Assembly (NCBI RefSeq): GCF_900155385.1
Contig: NZ_LT699745.1
Span: forward strand, 1,068,946-1,132,945
Reading direction: 5' to 3'
Source of the DNA: Vreelandella massiliensis
GTDB taxonomy: Bacteria > Pseudomonadota > Gammaproteobacteria > Pseudomonadales > Halomonadaceae
Length of the DNA: 64,000 nucleotides
Shown here: positions 56,828 through 64,000 of the stretch, piece after piece
Layout of the letters: each line of letters opens with the position of its first letter
Numbering within the stretch: the stretch's first letter is position 1
The notes under the pieces: model-generated
Databases searched by the model: none
Seen by the model: the letters and a program-made list of their open reading frames with translations, nothing else
Told to the model about the DNA's origin: nothing
Program-made: the position numbers and the translations under genes

Positions 56828-57226
56828 GTGAAAACCGTATTGATTGTTGATGACGCCGTCACGGTACGCCTGTATCACCGTGAGTTAATGGAGGCGCTGG
56901 GGCATCGCGTGATAGAAGCCGAAAATGGCGTGGAAGGATTGGAGCGTATGGCGGATGCGGCGGTCGACCTCATGCTAGTGGATATCAACATGCCCAAAAT
57001 GGATGGTTACCGCTTTGTGCAAGCGGTGCGCAGTGATGCTCGTCTCGGTAGCGTGCCGATTATCATGATCAGCACCGAAGCGCAGTACCACGACCGTGCG
57101 CGAGCCTTTAGCGCGGGAGCTAATCTGTATGTCATCAAACCCACCGAGCCCGAATATCTACAGCAGTTGGTAACACTTTTGTTAGGTACGCCCGACGCTG
57201 TGGTGAGCGTAGGAGACCATGCATGA
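56828..57226 (+). CDS. Stand-alone response regulator (CheY-like)
   Basis: 132 residues from GTG 56828 after AAGGAGA; an in-frame frame start at 56783 lies inside cheR. Single receiver with LIVDDAVTVR, Asp in LMLVDINMPKMDG, Ser/Thr in MISTEA and Lys in VIKPT. It ends four bases into the cheA start. A likely phosphate sink or output of CheA. Confidence 0.9.
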   Translation: MKTVLIVDDAVTVRLYHRELMEALGHRVIEAENGVEGLERMADAAVDLMLVDINMPKMDGYRFVQAVRSDARLGSVPIIMISTEAQYHDRARAFSAGANLYVIKPTEPEYLQQLVTLLLGTPDAVVSVGDHA

Positions 57227-59961
57227 ACCCGCTGCTCCAATCATTTATCAACGAGGCGCGCGATAATCTCGAAGTCGCTAGCCGCTGCTTGCTGGCGCTG
57301 GAACAGTCGCCCAACGAGGATGCTCTGCTCGACGAGCTATTTCGCGCCATGCATACCATCAAAGGGGCGTCTGGGCTGTTCGATAACCTGACAGAATTTA
57401 GCCGTCTATTGCATGTGATTGAGGATGGCCTGGATCAAGTGCGCAGTCATACATTGCCGCTTACGCCCGAGCTCACCGATGTCATCTTTGATGCGCTTGA
57501 TGTGATCACCCAGTGGCTCGATAGCGTGGAAGCCACCGAATCCCTTCCGGAAAGTGCCCCCGCGCAGCTTAACGAGCAACTTGCGGCGTTAAACCAAGCC
57601 ATGCAGCAGACAACGGTGACAGCGGTTGAAGAGGCAATGCCCAGCGACGTGGTGTCTAACGACATGTCGATAGACGCCAATACCTCCGTCACCGAGGCAC
57701 CAGAATGGGTGCAAGCCCTACCCGATAACACACGTCGCTCGCTGGTTAAGGCAAGTCTTGAGGCCCCAGATGCTACCTTGATGGCTGTGGTGTTCACGCC
57801 ACCCGAGGAGTGTTTTTTCCAGGGCCACGATCCGCTACAAAATGTTAAAACACTGCCAGGTCTGCAGGTGATGCAAATTGCTCCCCGCCAGCAGTGGCCC
57901 ATGCTGGAAATACTTGACCCCTACCAGTGCGTGCTCAATTTCTCACTGGTGGCACTCGCGCAAGAAGATGAAGTTCATCACCACTTTCGTTACCTAACCG
58001 AGTCGGTGAGCGTGGAACCCTTAGCGGTTGAAGCATTGATTCGGCCCTCAGGGGAGTGGGAAGAGGATGCGCTCATCGCACCGTTTATCGATGAGGCGCT
58101 ACCGCTTGCCGAAGCAGGTGATTGGGCGTCGCTGCGAAAGCGATTGACACCGCTAGAGCAGCTCAGTGGTGAAACCCTTTATGCGCATAGTGTGGTGCAC
58201 TGGTTAGCGTTGGCGCTACGTTTCGATTCACCTCCCCAAACAGTTATTTTAGGATTAATCGATGCGTTACGAGAAGGCCACTATCAACCTCGTGCGCCCC
58301 TGCTTGCATCGGCTGACGCGCTATCGACTAACTCTCTACAGCCAGTGGAGGCCCCTCTTCCAAACGTGGCGAAGCCCGAGAATGGGCAAGGGCTGATTCA
58401 TGAGGTATTAGCGCAGCAAATAGAAGTACTGGACGCGCCCATCAGTGCCGAGCTTTTTGCGCCTCGTTTTGATGCGGTGGCCCATGTGGTGCGCCAGTTA
58501 GTGGCCCAGCTTGGCGATGCCAACGAAGGATTAGAAGAAGCGATTACGCGGTCGCGTGAACAACAAAATGGTGCGCTTTTACAGCAGTGGCTGACTGCAT
58601 ATCTCGCAAGGCAGGCGCCCGAAGCTGCTCCCTCTCCCACGCCGGCTTCGCTTGCGCCATCTGACGTGACCGATATAGCAACACCGGCGGAACATGCCAA
58701 GCGAGTGGAAAAAAACGACAAAGCGCCGGCAAGCGGCCAAACCATCCGTGTGGAACAGCAACGTATCGATGAACTGATGACGCTGGCAGGCGAACTCGTC
58801 GTGGCTAAAAATGCGTTGCCATTTTTAGCCAAAAGCGCCAACGAAGGCATGTCCAGTGCAAACATTGCCAAAGAGCTCACTAGCCACTACGCCAACATCG
58901 ATCGCATTGCTGATCGTATGCAGCAGGCGGTGATGGGGGCTCGCATGGTGCCACTTTCGGTGGTATTCCAGCGCTTTCCACGCCTTGTGCGAGACATGAC
59001 CCGCAAGCTTGATAAGCAAGCTGAATTGGTGCTAGAGGGTGAAGAAACGGAGGCTGACAAGCACGTAGTGGATCATCTCGCTGATCCGTTAGTGCATTTA
59101 GTGCGCAATAGCCTAGATCATGCCCTGGAAGGACCAGCCGAGCGACAGGCGGCCGGCAAGCCGGCAAATGGAATGATTAAACTGCGTGCGCAGGCGCTTG
59201 ATGATCAAGTGCTGATTGAAGTCATTGATGACGGTCGTGGTATTGATGCGGAAAAGCTCAAACAAAAAGCGTATCAGCGCGGCTTAATCGATGAGCAGAA
59301 GCTTGACACCATCACGCACCAAGAGGCACTTCAGCTAATTTTTGCCGCAGGTCTTTCCACCGCCGAGAAGGTCTCGGATATCTCTGGACGCGGCGTAGGG
59401 ATGGATGCTGTACGCACTGCGGTTGCTGCCTCTGGCGGGCAAATTAGCGTGGCGAGCGAAGCGGGAAAAGGAACTACGATTCGCATCTTACTGCCGCTAT
59501 CGATGGCCGTGGCGCGGGTGATGATGGTGCGTATCGGTGAGCAGGATTACGGTATCGCCATGGCCAATATTCGTGAAACGGTACGTGTGCCGGTGTCATC
59601 GATTCACCGTATCAAGCGCAGTGAAAACATTGTGTTGCGCGATAAGCTGATTCCACTTAAGCGGATGAGTACCTTGCTGAATCTAGCCCCCTCTCCTCCC
59701 CGCGACGAGGAGGCCATACTCATCGTCGAGGTTGAGGGGCAGTTGGTCGGGTTGGTGATTGATGATTTCCGTCAAGGCATTGATATTGTGCAAAAACCCA
59801 TGGAAGGCATCATGGCCAATTACGGTATTTACGCCGGAAGTGCGCTCATGGGCGATGGACGCGTGCTGCTCGTTCTCAATCTATCAGCGCTATTAGAGAG
59901 TGCTGCCCAGACAGAGGCTAACCAAGCCCAAAAAACGCTAGGAGAGAGCCATGCCGATTGA
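57223..59961 (+). CDS. cheA: Chemotaxis histidine kinase CheA, with long middle region
   Basis: 912 residues. Hpt domain with His44 in RAMHTIKGASG; a long middle part (about 110-500) containing an alternative P2-like domain (ATLMAVVFTPPEECFFQGHD near 184) and further helices; dimerisation from about 507 (EQQRIDELMTLAGELVV); HATPase with HLVRNSLDHAL near 625, DDGRGID and GRGVGMDAV near 723; CheW-like domain from about 762. It autophosphorylates at His44 and passes phosphate to the receivers and CheB. The non-standard middle region, about 400 residues, is longer than in flagellar CheA and marks an alternative chemosensory class. Confidence 0.94.
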   Translation: MNPLLQSFINEARDNLEVASRCLLALEQSPNEDALLDELFRAMHTIKGASGLFDNLTEFSRLLHVIEDGLDQVRSHTLPLTPELTDVIFDALDVITQWLDSVEATESLPESAPAQLNEQLAALNQAMQQTTVTAVEEAMPSDVVSNDMSIDANTSVTEAPEWVQALPDNTRRSLVKASLEAPDATLMAVVFTPPEECFFQGHDPLQNVKTLPGLQVMQIAPRQQWPMLEILDPYQCVLNFSLVALAQEDEVHHHFRYLTESVSVEPLAVEALIRPSGEWEEDALIAPFIDEALPLAEAGDWASLRKRLTPLEQLSGETLYAHSVVHWLALALRFDSPPQTVILGLIDALREGHYQPRAPLLASADALSTNSLQPVEAPLPNVAKPENGQGLIHEVLAQQIEVLDAPISAELFAPRFDAVAHVVRQLVAQLGDANEGLEEAITRSREQQNGALLQQWLTAYLARQAPEAAPSPTPASLAPSDVTDIATPAEHAKRVEKNDKAPASGQTIRVEQQRIDELMTLAGELVVAKNALPFLAKSANEGMSSANIAKELTSHYANIDRIADRMQQAVMGARMVPLSVVFQRFPRLVRDMTRKLDKQAELVLEGEETEADKHVVDHLADPLVHLVRNSLDHALEGPAERQAAGKPANGMIKLRAQALDDQVLIEVIDDGRGIDAEKLKQKAYQRGLIDEQKLDTITHQEALQLIFAAGLSTAEKVSDISGRGVGMDAVRTAVAASGGQISVASEAGKGTTIRILLPLSMAVARVMMVRIGEQDYGIAMANIRETVRVPVSSIHRIKRSENIVLRDKLIPLKRMSTLLNLAPSPPRDEEAILIVEVEGQLVGLVIDDFRQGIDIVQKPMEGIMANYGIYAGSALMGDGRVLLVLNLSALLESAAQTEANQAQKTLGESHAD

Positions 59962-60232
59962 GTTTAAGCGCCGCAGCGCCATTTTTACAGGCGCTTGCGA
60001 GGTCGAAGAGGCTGAAACCCTGCACAGCTGGTTACTAGAACAGCCTAAAGCGAGCCTCAATTTGCGCCATTGTGAACACCTGCACACGGCTATGTTACAA
60101 GTTATCCTCGCAGCCAAGTTGCACGCATCGGTTAAGATTGACCCTCCCCCCAATGATCCTTGGCTTGCGCAAGTATTGCGCCAAGCTAGTGCTTCGCAGC
60201 TTGACGCAAAAATGGGAGAAGCGTGGGCGTGA
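59951..60232 (+). CDS. Small STAS-like protein
   Basis: 93 residues overlapping the end of cheA by 11 bases. The alternation (AIFTGACEVEEAETLHSWLL, LNLRHCEHLHTAMLQVILAA) fits a small STAS fold, but the site usually holding the phosphorylatable Ser is Cys-Glu-His here. Could be a docking partner of CheA or of the ParA-like protein that overlaps it downstream. The family call is by fold pattern only. Confidence 0.6.
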   Translation: MPIEFKRRSAIFTGACEVEEAETLHSWLLEQPKASLNLRHCEHLHTAMLQVILAAKLHASVKIDPPPNDPWLAQVLRQASASQLDAKMGEAWA

Positions 60233-60987
60233 TTCTTACTCTGGCCAATCGTAAGGGCGGTACCGGTAAGACCACCACCGTCGTCAACCTAGCGGCGCTT
60301 TGGGGCAGCCAAGGTCAGCGCGTGCTGGTTATCGACCTCGATAGCCAAGGTCATGCGGCGATTGGCTTGGGGCTTACGTATGAACCCGCTGCCAATGCGA
60401 CCATCCACCACTTGTTGCGGCATCCCGATACGCCGGTTAACGCGTTATGGCAGGCGACTGCTTGCGAAGGTGTGAGTTTGATACCGGCAGATACTCGCTT
60501 CAGCGGTCACGGTGAGCAGTGGCCATTGACGGGGCTTCAACGGGCGCTTGCCAAAGGCGATATCCTTCACTATTTCGACGTTGTGATCATTGATACGCCA
60601 CCCACTCAAGATGGTTTGTTAATCAGCGCCATGTGTGCTGCCAGCGCCGTTCTGGTGCCGTTTGTCCCACATCATCTTGGGGAGGTGGGGGCAAAGCAGC
60701 TCGCGCGACTTTTCTACCGTGTTGCCACCGAGCAAAACCCCTCGCTTGGCATGCTAGGGCTGCTGCCGGTGATGTTTGATGCACGCTTGCAACTGCACCG
60801 CCAGACGGTTGACCGCTTAGCGCGTCAGTTTGGCCAGGCGCGGATGCTGGCGGGCGTGCGAAACAACATTAAGCTGGCTGAGGCTTTTGCTCACGGACTT
60901 CCTATCCATTGCTACGCGCCTAGAAGTGCGGGCGCTCAAGATTACCGCGCGCTGATCCAGTCGCTCGGTGCCAAAAATTCTCACTAA
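60223..60987 (+). CDS. ParA-family ATPase (ParC-like array positioner)
   Basis: 254 residues, start GTG 60223 (GGGAG upstream; a GTG at 60229 is also possible). Deviant Walker A RKGGTGKTT, switch Asp in VLVIDLDSQGH and Walker B VVIIDTPP. In many gammaproteobacteria a ParA homologue next to cheA/cheW (ParC) places chemosensory arrays at poles or midcell, and the context here supports that. It overlaps the STAS-like gene by 10 bases. Confidence 0.85.
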   Translation: MGVILTLANRKGGTGKTTTVVNLAALWGSQGQRVLVIDLDSQGHAAIGLGLTYEPAANATIHHLLRHPDTPVNALWQATACEGVSLIPADTRFSGHGEQWPLTGLQRALAKGDILHYFDVVIIDTPPTQDGLLISAMCAASAVLVPFVPHHLGEVGAKQLARLFYRVATEQNPSLGMLGLLPVMFDARLQLHRQTVDRLARQFGQARMLAGVRNNIKLAEAFAHGLPIHCYAPRSAGAQDYRALIQSLGAKNSH

Positions 60988-61008
60988 ACCGCGCTACAGG
61001 AGTTTCTC

Positions 61009-61386
61009 ATGGCGAAACGCATTTTTTTGGTTGATGACTCAAGCACTATCTTGATGAGTTTGAGCAATATTTTAAAGCAAGCGGGCTACGCGGTGGGAAC
61101 CGCCCCTGATGGCGAAGCAGCGCTAGAAAAGCTAAAGGGACTAAGCCAAAAGCCGGATCTGATTATTACCGATATCAATATGCCCAAAATGAACGGCTTG
61201 GAGCTGATTCAGGCAGCTAAAGCGTTACCGGGCTATCGTTTTGTCCCGATTTTGGTGCTGACCACCGAGTCACAGCAGGCGCGGCGAGAAGAAGCGAAAA
61301 AAGCGGGTGCGACAGGCTGGTTAGTCAAGCCGGTGCAAGGTACTGAACTTATCAATGTGGTCAAGCAAGTGGTGCCAGGAGCGTAG
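61009..61386 (+). CDS. CheY-like response regulator
   Basis: 125 residues. Full receiver: FLVDDSSTI, Asp in LIITDINMPKMNG, Thr in LVLTTES and Lys in GWLVKPV, ending in a helix. Stands between parA and the second receptor. The closest of the three stand-alone receivers to canonical CheY in form. Confidence 0.92.
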   Translation: MAKRIFLVDDSSTILMSLSNILKQAGYAVGTAPDGEAALEKLKGLSQKPDLIITDINMPKMNGLELIQAAKALPGYRFVPILVLTTESQQARREEAKKAGATGWLVKPVQGTELINVVKQVVPGA

Positions 61387-61388
61387 CC

Positions 61389-62621
61389 ATGAAAGGCTCG
61401 ATTATTCAGCGCTGTAGTGTCTATGGGCAGCGTCTTTTGATACCCACTGCGCTAGTGGTGTTGTCACTGGTGGCATCTTCGTCTGGATGGCTTGCACAGC
61501 ACACAGGCTTAGCCACGCTAGGGTGGGGCGTTTTGTGGGCTGCACTGGCGGTGGCTGCCTGGGCGCTTGTTGAGCGTCAGCGCCAAATGAAGCTTCAAGC
61601 GAGTGGTAGCCAGTACCGGGTGCCGGCTGATGGTGCATCAGGTGAAACGGCGAGTGTTATCCATGGGGTTCAAGCAATGGCTGAACACGATCAGCTCGCA
61701 ATGAACCGTCTTGAAGAAACTATTGACTTTACTGAAGATGCGGCCAATACCCTGATTAATAGCCTTGTGGGGGTTAACGGGCTAGCCGATGAGTTAATGG
61801 AATATTTAAAGGAAGCTGGCGAACAAAGCGAGCAGATGCAGCGTTCCTTTGAAGATAGCAGCCATGTGATCCAGGAGTTAGCGCAGTTTATCCACACGCT
61901 ACCTGAGCATATCGAAGAGCAGCGCCAAGATTTCCGCATGTTAGGAGAACGCATAGGAGAGCTGAATAAACGGGTGGAGGCGATCCAAGAAATCAGCCAG
62001 CGCACGACGCTGCTGTCATTGAATGCTGCGATTGAAGCTGCCCATGCGGGGGAGGCCGGGCGTGGTTTTGCCGTGGTGGCGAAAGAAGTTCGCGCGCTTG
62101 CCGCGAGTTCATCGGAAGCGGCGATGACAATTACCCAGAGTATTCATGGCGTACAAGCCTCGGTCGATAGCTATTTCGGACCCGAGATGGAGGCACGGAT
62201 CCAAAACGATATTAGTGAAGTGAAGCGGCTAATAAAACAAACCCAGGAGTTAGATGATGGTTATACCGATATGCGGCTTTTCTACCGCATGCTACTGAGC
62301 GCTATAACTCATCACCATCAGGGCCTAGCTAAGGAAGTCAACGATGCGCTGGGAAATATCCAGTTTCAGGATGTTACGCGTCAGATAACCGAACGGATTC
62401 GCGAAAGTATCTTAAGTCGCAATGACGCCTTAAATGATATTTCTCAAGCGCTTGAAACTCAGGCGTCGCCACCGTGGCATTTGCTGACTGAGCTCAGCGC
62501 TGAATATGCCGAGAAAGATGCTTATCACCATTCCCATGCGTCACTGAACGTTAATGAAGGTGCATCCAGTTTTTACAGTGATCATGAACAAAATCGCGGT
62601 GCCAAGATAGAGCTATTTTGA
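61389..62621 (+). CDS. Chemoreceptor with C-terminal CheZ-like motif
   Basis: 410 residues. Two close membrane helices (about 15-60) with hardly any periplasmic loop; a short signalling domain with tip RTTLLSLNAAIEAAHAGEAG near 205-225 and GFAVVAKEVRALA; and a C-terminal helical region with NIQFQDVTRQITERI. There Asp328-x3-Gln332 matches the catalytic Asp/Gln spacing of CheZ (QDLTGQ). No separate cheZ is seen in the window, so this receptor may carry its own CheY-P phosphatase. It starts two bases after the cheY stop. Confidence 0.82.
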   Translation: MKGSIIQRCSVYGQRLLIPTALVVLSLVASSSGWLAQHTGLATLGWGVLWAALAVAAWALVERQRQMKLQASGSQYRVPADGASGETASVIHGVQAMAEHDQLAMNRLEETIDFTEDAANTLINSLVGVNGLADELMEYLKEAGEQSEQMQRSFEDSSHVIQELAQFIHTLPEHIEEQRQDFRMLGERIGELNKRVEAIQEISQRTTLLSLNAAIEAAHAGEAGRGFAVVAKEVRALAASSSEAAMTITQSIHGVQASVDSYFGPEMEARIQNDISEVKRLIKQTQELDDGYTDMRLFYRMLLSAITHHHQGLAKEVNDALGNIQFQDVTRQITERIRESILSRNDALNDISQALETQASPPWHLLTELSAEYAEKDAYHHSHASLNVNEGASSFYSDHEQNRGAKIELF

Positions 62622-62687
62622 GCTTTGAAGTCAGTGTCGGTCACCGCGATAAGATAAACAGTTACAGTACGATGAGCAGGTAATGTT

Positions 62688-63074
62688 ATGGCCACTATAT
62701 TATTAATCGATGATGACGATCAGTTTCGCTATACCGCCAAGCAAATGCTGGAAATCGATAAGCATCGTGTTATTGAAGCCACTGAGGGGCATGAGGCATT
62801 AAACATGCTTGAGCAAAATGCACGCAATATCGACATGGTGGTGACCGATATTTGTATGCCGGGCATGGATGGTACCGAATTGATTTTGACACTGCGTAAG
62901 CGTTATCCGTCACTTCCCGTGCTGGCTATCTCTGGCGGGCAGCGCACGCTAAACAGTCGCTTTACGCTAGGGTCAGCGCGCATGGCCGGTGCTGAACAAA
63001 CACTGGCTAAACCGGTGAGTTTGGCCGACTTCCGTTCGGCAATACGCACCGGGCTTCAAGCCGGCGCTTCTTAG
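62688..63074 (+). CDS. Stand-alone response regulator
   Basis: 128 residues. LIDDDDQFRY, Asp in MVVTDICMPGMDG, Ser in LAISGGQ and Lys in TLAKPV. Precedes the PAS kinase gene by 36 bases, so it is probably that kinase's receiver. Confidence 0.9.
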   Translation: MATILLIDDDDQFRYTAKQMLEIDKHRVIEATEGHEALNMLEQNARNIDMVVTDICMPGMDGTELILTLRKRYPSLPVLAISGGQRTLNSRFTLGSARMAGAEQTLAKPVSLADFRSAIRTGLQAGAS

Positions 63075-63110
63075 CGCGCTTCCAACAGTATGTAAACGTG
63101 AGCAGTGAAA

Positions 63111-64000
63111 ATGAATTGCCCCGCCCCTAACGCCCTGAGTTTAGAAAAGCAGTTTTCTCTTCGGGATCTTTTTGACCTCTCTGATGCGCTTGTGGTTACT
63201 ACCGACACAAATTATAGAGTGGTGTACGTCAATCCTGCCTTTTGCGAAATGTCGGGCTATAGCGCATCGGAAGTGATACATAAAACGCCACGATACTGGA
63301 GTAGCGAGTACACCTCGCAAGCAACGCGTCAACGCTTGAACGTAGCGTTACAGCAAAATCGCGCATGGGCAGGTATCTTTGTCAATCAAAGTAAGGATGG
63401 CACGCTATGGCGGGAGCAGCGCACGGTTCAGCCACTTTTTGATAGAGAGCGTAGGGTAACGGGGTATCTTTCAGTGGGCTTTCCGGTTAATGAGTATGAG
63501 CGCCATGTCATGCGTCTCTCGACACTGGAAAGTCAATACACTCTGATCGCGGCGGCTGCGCATGAGCTTAACAACATGCTGGGTGTCGTAACGGGGTTGA
63601 CCGAAGTCAATCAGCTTTTGTTGGCAGAGAGTACCGAAGATTCAGCACTGGCGACTAACCTACAGGCCGTATTGCGTGCTGGTCAGCAGGCTAAAACCCT
63701 AGTCAAGCGTCTGCGTCGGGGAGGCGCAAAAACACAGCCGGTTTACCGAACGCTCGATTTGACGTCACTGTTGAGCGATATGCGCCCGCTTCTCAACAAA
63801 ACACTCCCGCAACGGGTTGATCTTCAGTTTCAGTTGCCCGGCCAAGCATTAAGCGTCACGTTGGACGAGTCGTATCTACTTCTGGCTCTTACTAACCTTT
63901 TAAAAAATGCGGGGGAAGCCACTAGTGAAGTCTCATGGCCGAAAGTGAGGGTGGCCCTTCGGTCAAGCGAGGATGGTAAAGAAGCTGTGTTAAGTGTCCA
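63111..64000 (+). CDS. PAS sensor histidine kinase (partial, runs off the window)
   Basis: 296 codons are visible from ATG 63111 to the right edge; the gene continues. PAS domain at about 20-125 (VVYVNPAFCEMSGYSASEV, the typical heme- or ligand-pocket opening), then an H-box AAHELNNMLGVVTGLTEV with His151, and the start of a HATPase domain (LTNLLKNAGEAT). The H-box is of the HxxNN type, like that of the truncated kinase at 35947, so the two bracket the cluster and may be related. Confidence 0.9.
   Translation, partial: MNCPAPNALSLEKQFSLRDLFDLSDALVVTTDTNYRVVYVNPAFCEMSGYSASEVIHKTPRYWSSEYTSQATRQRLNVALQQNRAWAGIFVNQSKDGTLWREQRTVQPLFDRERRVTGYLSVGFPVNEYERHVMRLSTLESQYTLIAAAAHELNNMLGVVTGLTEVNQLLLAESTEDSALATNLQAVLRAGQQAKTLVKRLRRGGAKTQPVYRTLDLTSLLSDMRPLLNKTLPQRVDLQFQLPGQALSVTLDESYLLLALTNLLKNAGEATSEVSWPKVRVALRSSEDGKEAVLSV

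Overview
The window looks like a chromosome segment of a halophilic gammaproteobacterium, most likely Halomonas/Halomonadaceae. This rests on moderately high GC, the carnitine and glycine-betaine genes, a GbsR-type regulator and the style of the proteins; no rRNA or other phylogenetic marker is present, so the assignment is an inference. No tRNA, rRNA, CRISPR array or complete prophage was seen.

Layout. 1-87 is the start of an ABC exporter running off the left edge. 313-8046 holds housekeeping and accessory genes: a tiny Cys-rich peptide, an AhpD-like protein, a Tat-exported sulfide:quinone-oxidoreductase-like operon, a periplasmic protein plus diguanylate cyclase pair, an aspartate/glutamate racemase and an aldo/keto reductase. 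8267-13445 is a carnitine catabolism locus (cdhR, caiX, then acyl hydrolase, cdhB, cdhA, cdhC on the other strand). Both of its promoters carry the same tandem motif at 21-bp spacing. 13730-22987 holds a DUF202 protein, PhoX phosphatase, an OprC-like copper receptor and an RND efflux pair. 23164-25342 is a GbsR regulator/isochorismatase-fold hydrolase/betaine-binding-protein operon with an operator-like palindrome, followed by a DMT transporter. 26640-29660 is an AT-rich island with Hsp20, two orphan genes and a decayed IS3 element. 29675-33735 is zinc uptake (znuBC, znuA, a His-rich outer-membrane barrel) with two Zur-box palindromes.

33860-35904 is a nest of insertion sequences: IS630 and IS30 scraps and one intact IS3-family element. 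The intact element lacks a target duplication and abuts a histidine kinase whose reading frame runs open into the element, so the kinase is probably 5'-truncated.

35947-64000 is the most unusual part: about 28 kb of signalling genes ending in an unfinished PAS kinase. It combines a phosphorelay (three hybrid kinases, an Hpt protein, an Hpt-like protein without its histidine, stand-alone receivers), c-di-GMP and HDOD outputs, a FIST sensor, and a full non-flagellar chemosensory core (two receptors, a triple-CheW protein, CheB, a HEAT protein, CheR, receivers, CheA, a STAS-like protein, a ParA-type ATPase). One receptor has no sensor or membrane part and is a gapless 300-residue tandem duplication with two signalling tips. 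The other carries a CheZ-like D-x3-Q motif at its C-terminus. A Cys-free molybdopterin-fold periplasmic protein precedes a membrane sensor twice in the window, once with a GGDEF output and once with a kinase output.
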